Assembly: GCA_013138555.1 (NCBI GenBank)
Contig: WTCN01000304.1
Location: 1 to 6,214 of the forward strand
Direction of reading: 5' to 3'
DNA: 6,214 nucleotides
From: Methyloprofundus sp.
GTDB taxonomy: Bacteria > Pseudomonadota > Gammaproteobacteria > Methylococcales > Methylomonadaceae
In this document: one piece after another, positions 5,790-6,214 of the stretch
How positions within the stretch are numbered: the stretch's first letter is position 1
Layout: each line of letters begins with the position of its first letter
Program-made: the position numbers and the translations under genes
Notes under the pieces: model-generated
Database searches by the model: none
Seen by the model: the letters and a program-made list of their open reading frames with translations, nothing else
Told to the model about the DNA's origin: nothing

Positions 5790-6214
5790 TTACAAAGTTA
5801 CATCTTTAATTAATGCCACTGCTCGATAAGCTAAATCTGCTTGATAGATAAGGGGCACTTGCTTTTCAGCCGCTAATACTTTTAGATGCGCCACAGCATT
5901 ATCGCGCTCATCTCTCAATAAGATTATATCAGGAACACGGCGTAATAGTACCCGCGTTGACTCTCCGATACCTGGCTTGATGCGGTTTTCATCACTGATA
6001 GAGTACTGTTTTTTTATTGTACTCATAAAATGCTGGGATTTCTGTTGTAGCTCAGTGCTATTAAACGCTATGCTCGCAGGGTTTACCCCTTGTTGCCACG
6101 CTACCTTGATATATTTTAGTAATTCTGCCACAAACCATTGCGATAAATCTGCTACGGCAAATTCCTGATAAAACACACAACCATGAAAATCTTCTCCAGC
6201 AATATAATCTGCAT
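5790..6214 (-). CDS. StiP/PRTase-type protein of Ter cluster, C-terminal part (5' end outside window)
   Basis: The minus-strand frame is open to the window edge and gives 140 full codons before TAA (complement of 5790-5792). The first visible residues, ADYIAGEDFHGC, then VFYQEFAVADLSQWFVAELL, resemble the 'GDFHGCVWYKEFAPQDLSGWF' region that I recall from the protein encoded near plasmid ter operons (PF11202, named cysteine protease StiP, earlier a phosphoribosyltransferase-like family). The C-terminal part has KPGIGESTRVLLRRVPD, then a run ending in YRAVALIKDV, also typical of that family. The FHGC motif holds possible His and Cys active-site residues, though this assignment is uncertain. These proteins belong to the predicted 'biosynthetic module' of Ter stress systems, with ATP-grasp, HAD and PELOTA-domain partners, whose product is unknown. 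The internal GTG at 6176 is not the start. Placement just before terB supports the call. Confidence 0.75.
   Translation of the reverse strand, partial: ADYIAGEDFHGCVFYQEFAVADLSQWFVAELLKYIKVAWQQGVNPASIAFNSTELQQKSQHFMSTIKKQYSISDENRIKPGIGESTRVLLRRVPDIILLRDERDNAVAHLKVLAAEKQVPLIYQADLAYRAVALIKDVTL

Noticed and set aside
5582..5809. A 75-codon plus-strand frame opposite terB
   Set aside because: It is antisense to terB, whose match to the family is full length, and its Phe/Leu/Lys-rich content mirrors the AT-rich coding strand.
5977..6168. A 63-codon plus-strand frame opposite the StiP-type gene
   Set aside because: It lies fully within a recognised minus-strand gene and has no independent support.

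Overview
The window looks like chromosomal DNA of a gammaproteobacterium of moderate to low GC. The evidence is the C-terminus of transcription terminator Rho at the left edge, which closely follows gammaproteobacterial Rho, a TatT-type TRAP transporter operon, and a REP-like palindrome containing CCCGTAT/ATACGGG, a style of repeat common in Methylococcales, Nitrosomonas and relatives. A methanotroph-like host is possible, but that rests only on recalled repeat style and is weak.

Layout: (1) 1-291 (+), the last 96 codons of rho. (2) 292-1155, an 864-base stretch without a conventional gene. It holds a weak terminator-like hairpin, an 82-bp palindromic repeat (403-484), a 10-bp-spaced direct repeat (658-675), and a chain of four very short plus-strand reading frames (685-1077). 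Each of the three junctions in that chain is a 4-base ATGA stop/start overlap, and two of the frames encode one-helix hydrophobic peptides. (3) 1156-4912 (+), a complete four-gene TRAP transporter operon: tatT (lipoprotein), dctP-type periplasmic binding protein, dctQ (small membrane subunit) and dctM (large membrane subunit). (4) 4913-5310, a gene-free spacer holding a 225-bp AT-rich segment bounded by imperfect terminal inverted repeats (MITE-like), then AT-rich DNA with a weak inverted repeat. (5) 5311-6214 (-), terB preceded by the C-terminal part of a StiP/PRTase-type protein that runs off the right edge. These are part of a tellurite/stress (Ter) gene cluster converging on the TRAP operon.

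How the genes work together: the secreted binding protein should capture a solute in the periplasm and deliver it to the DctQ-DctM Na+- or H+-coupled importer in the inner membrane. The TatT lipoprotein, predicted to sit on a membrane facing the periplasm, probably associates with the binding protein, as described for the Treponema TatT/TatP pair. The position that normally carries the carboxylate-binding arginine of TRAP binding proteins appears to be tryptophan here, which argues against an ordinary dicarboxylate or sialic acid substrate. The Ter genes belong to a separate stress-response module.

The least explained part is the ATGA-linked small-ORF chain between rho and tatT. It is the best candidate for something undescribed, but without a conservation check it could still be chance or decayed sequence.
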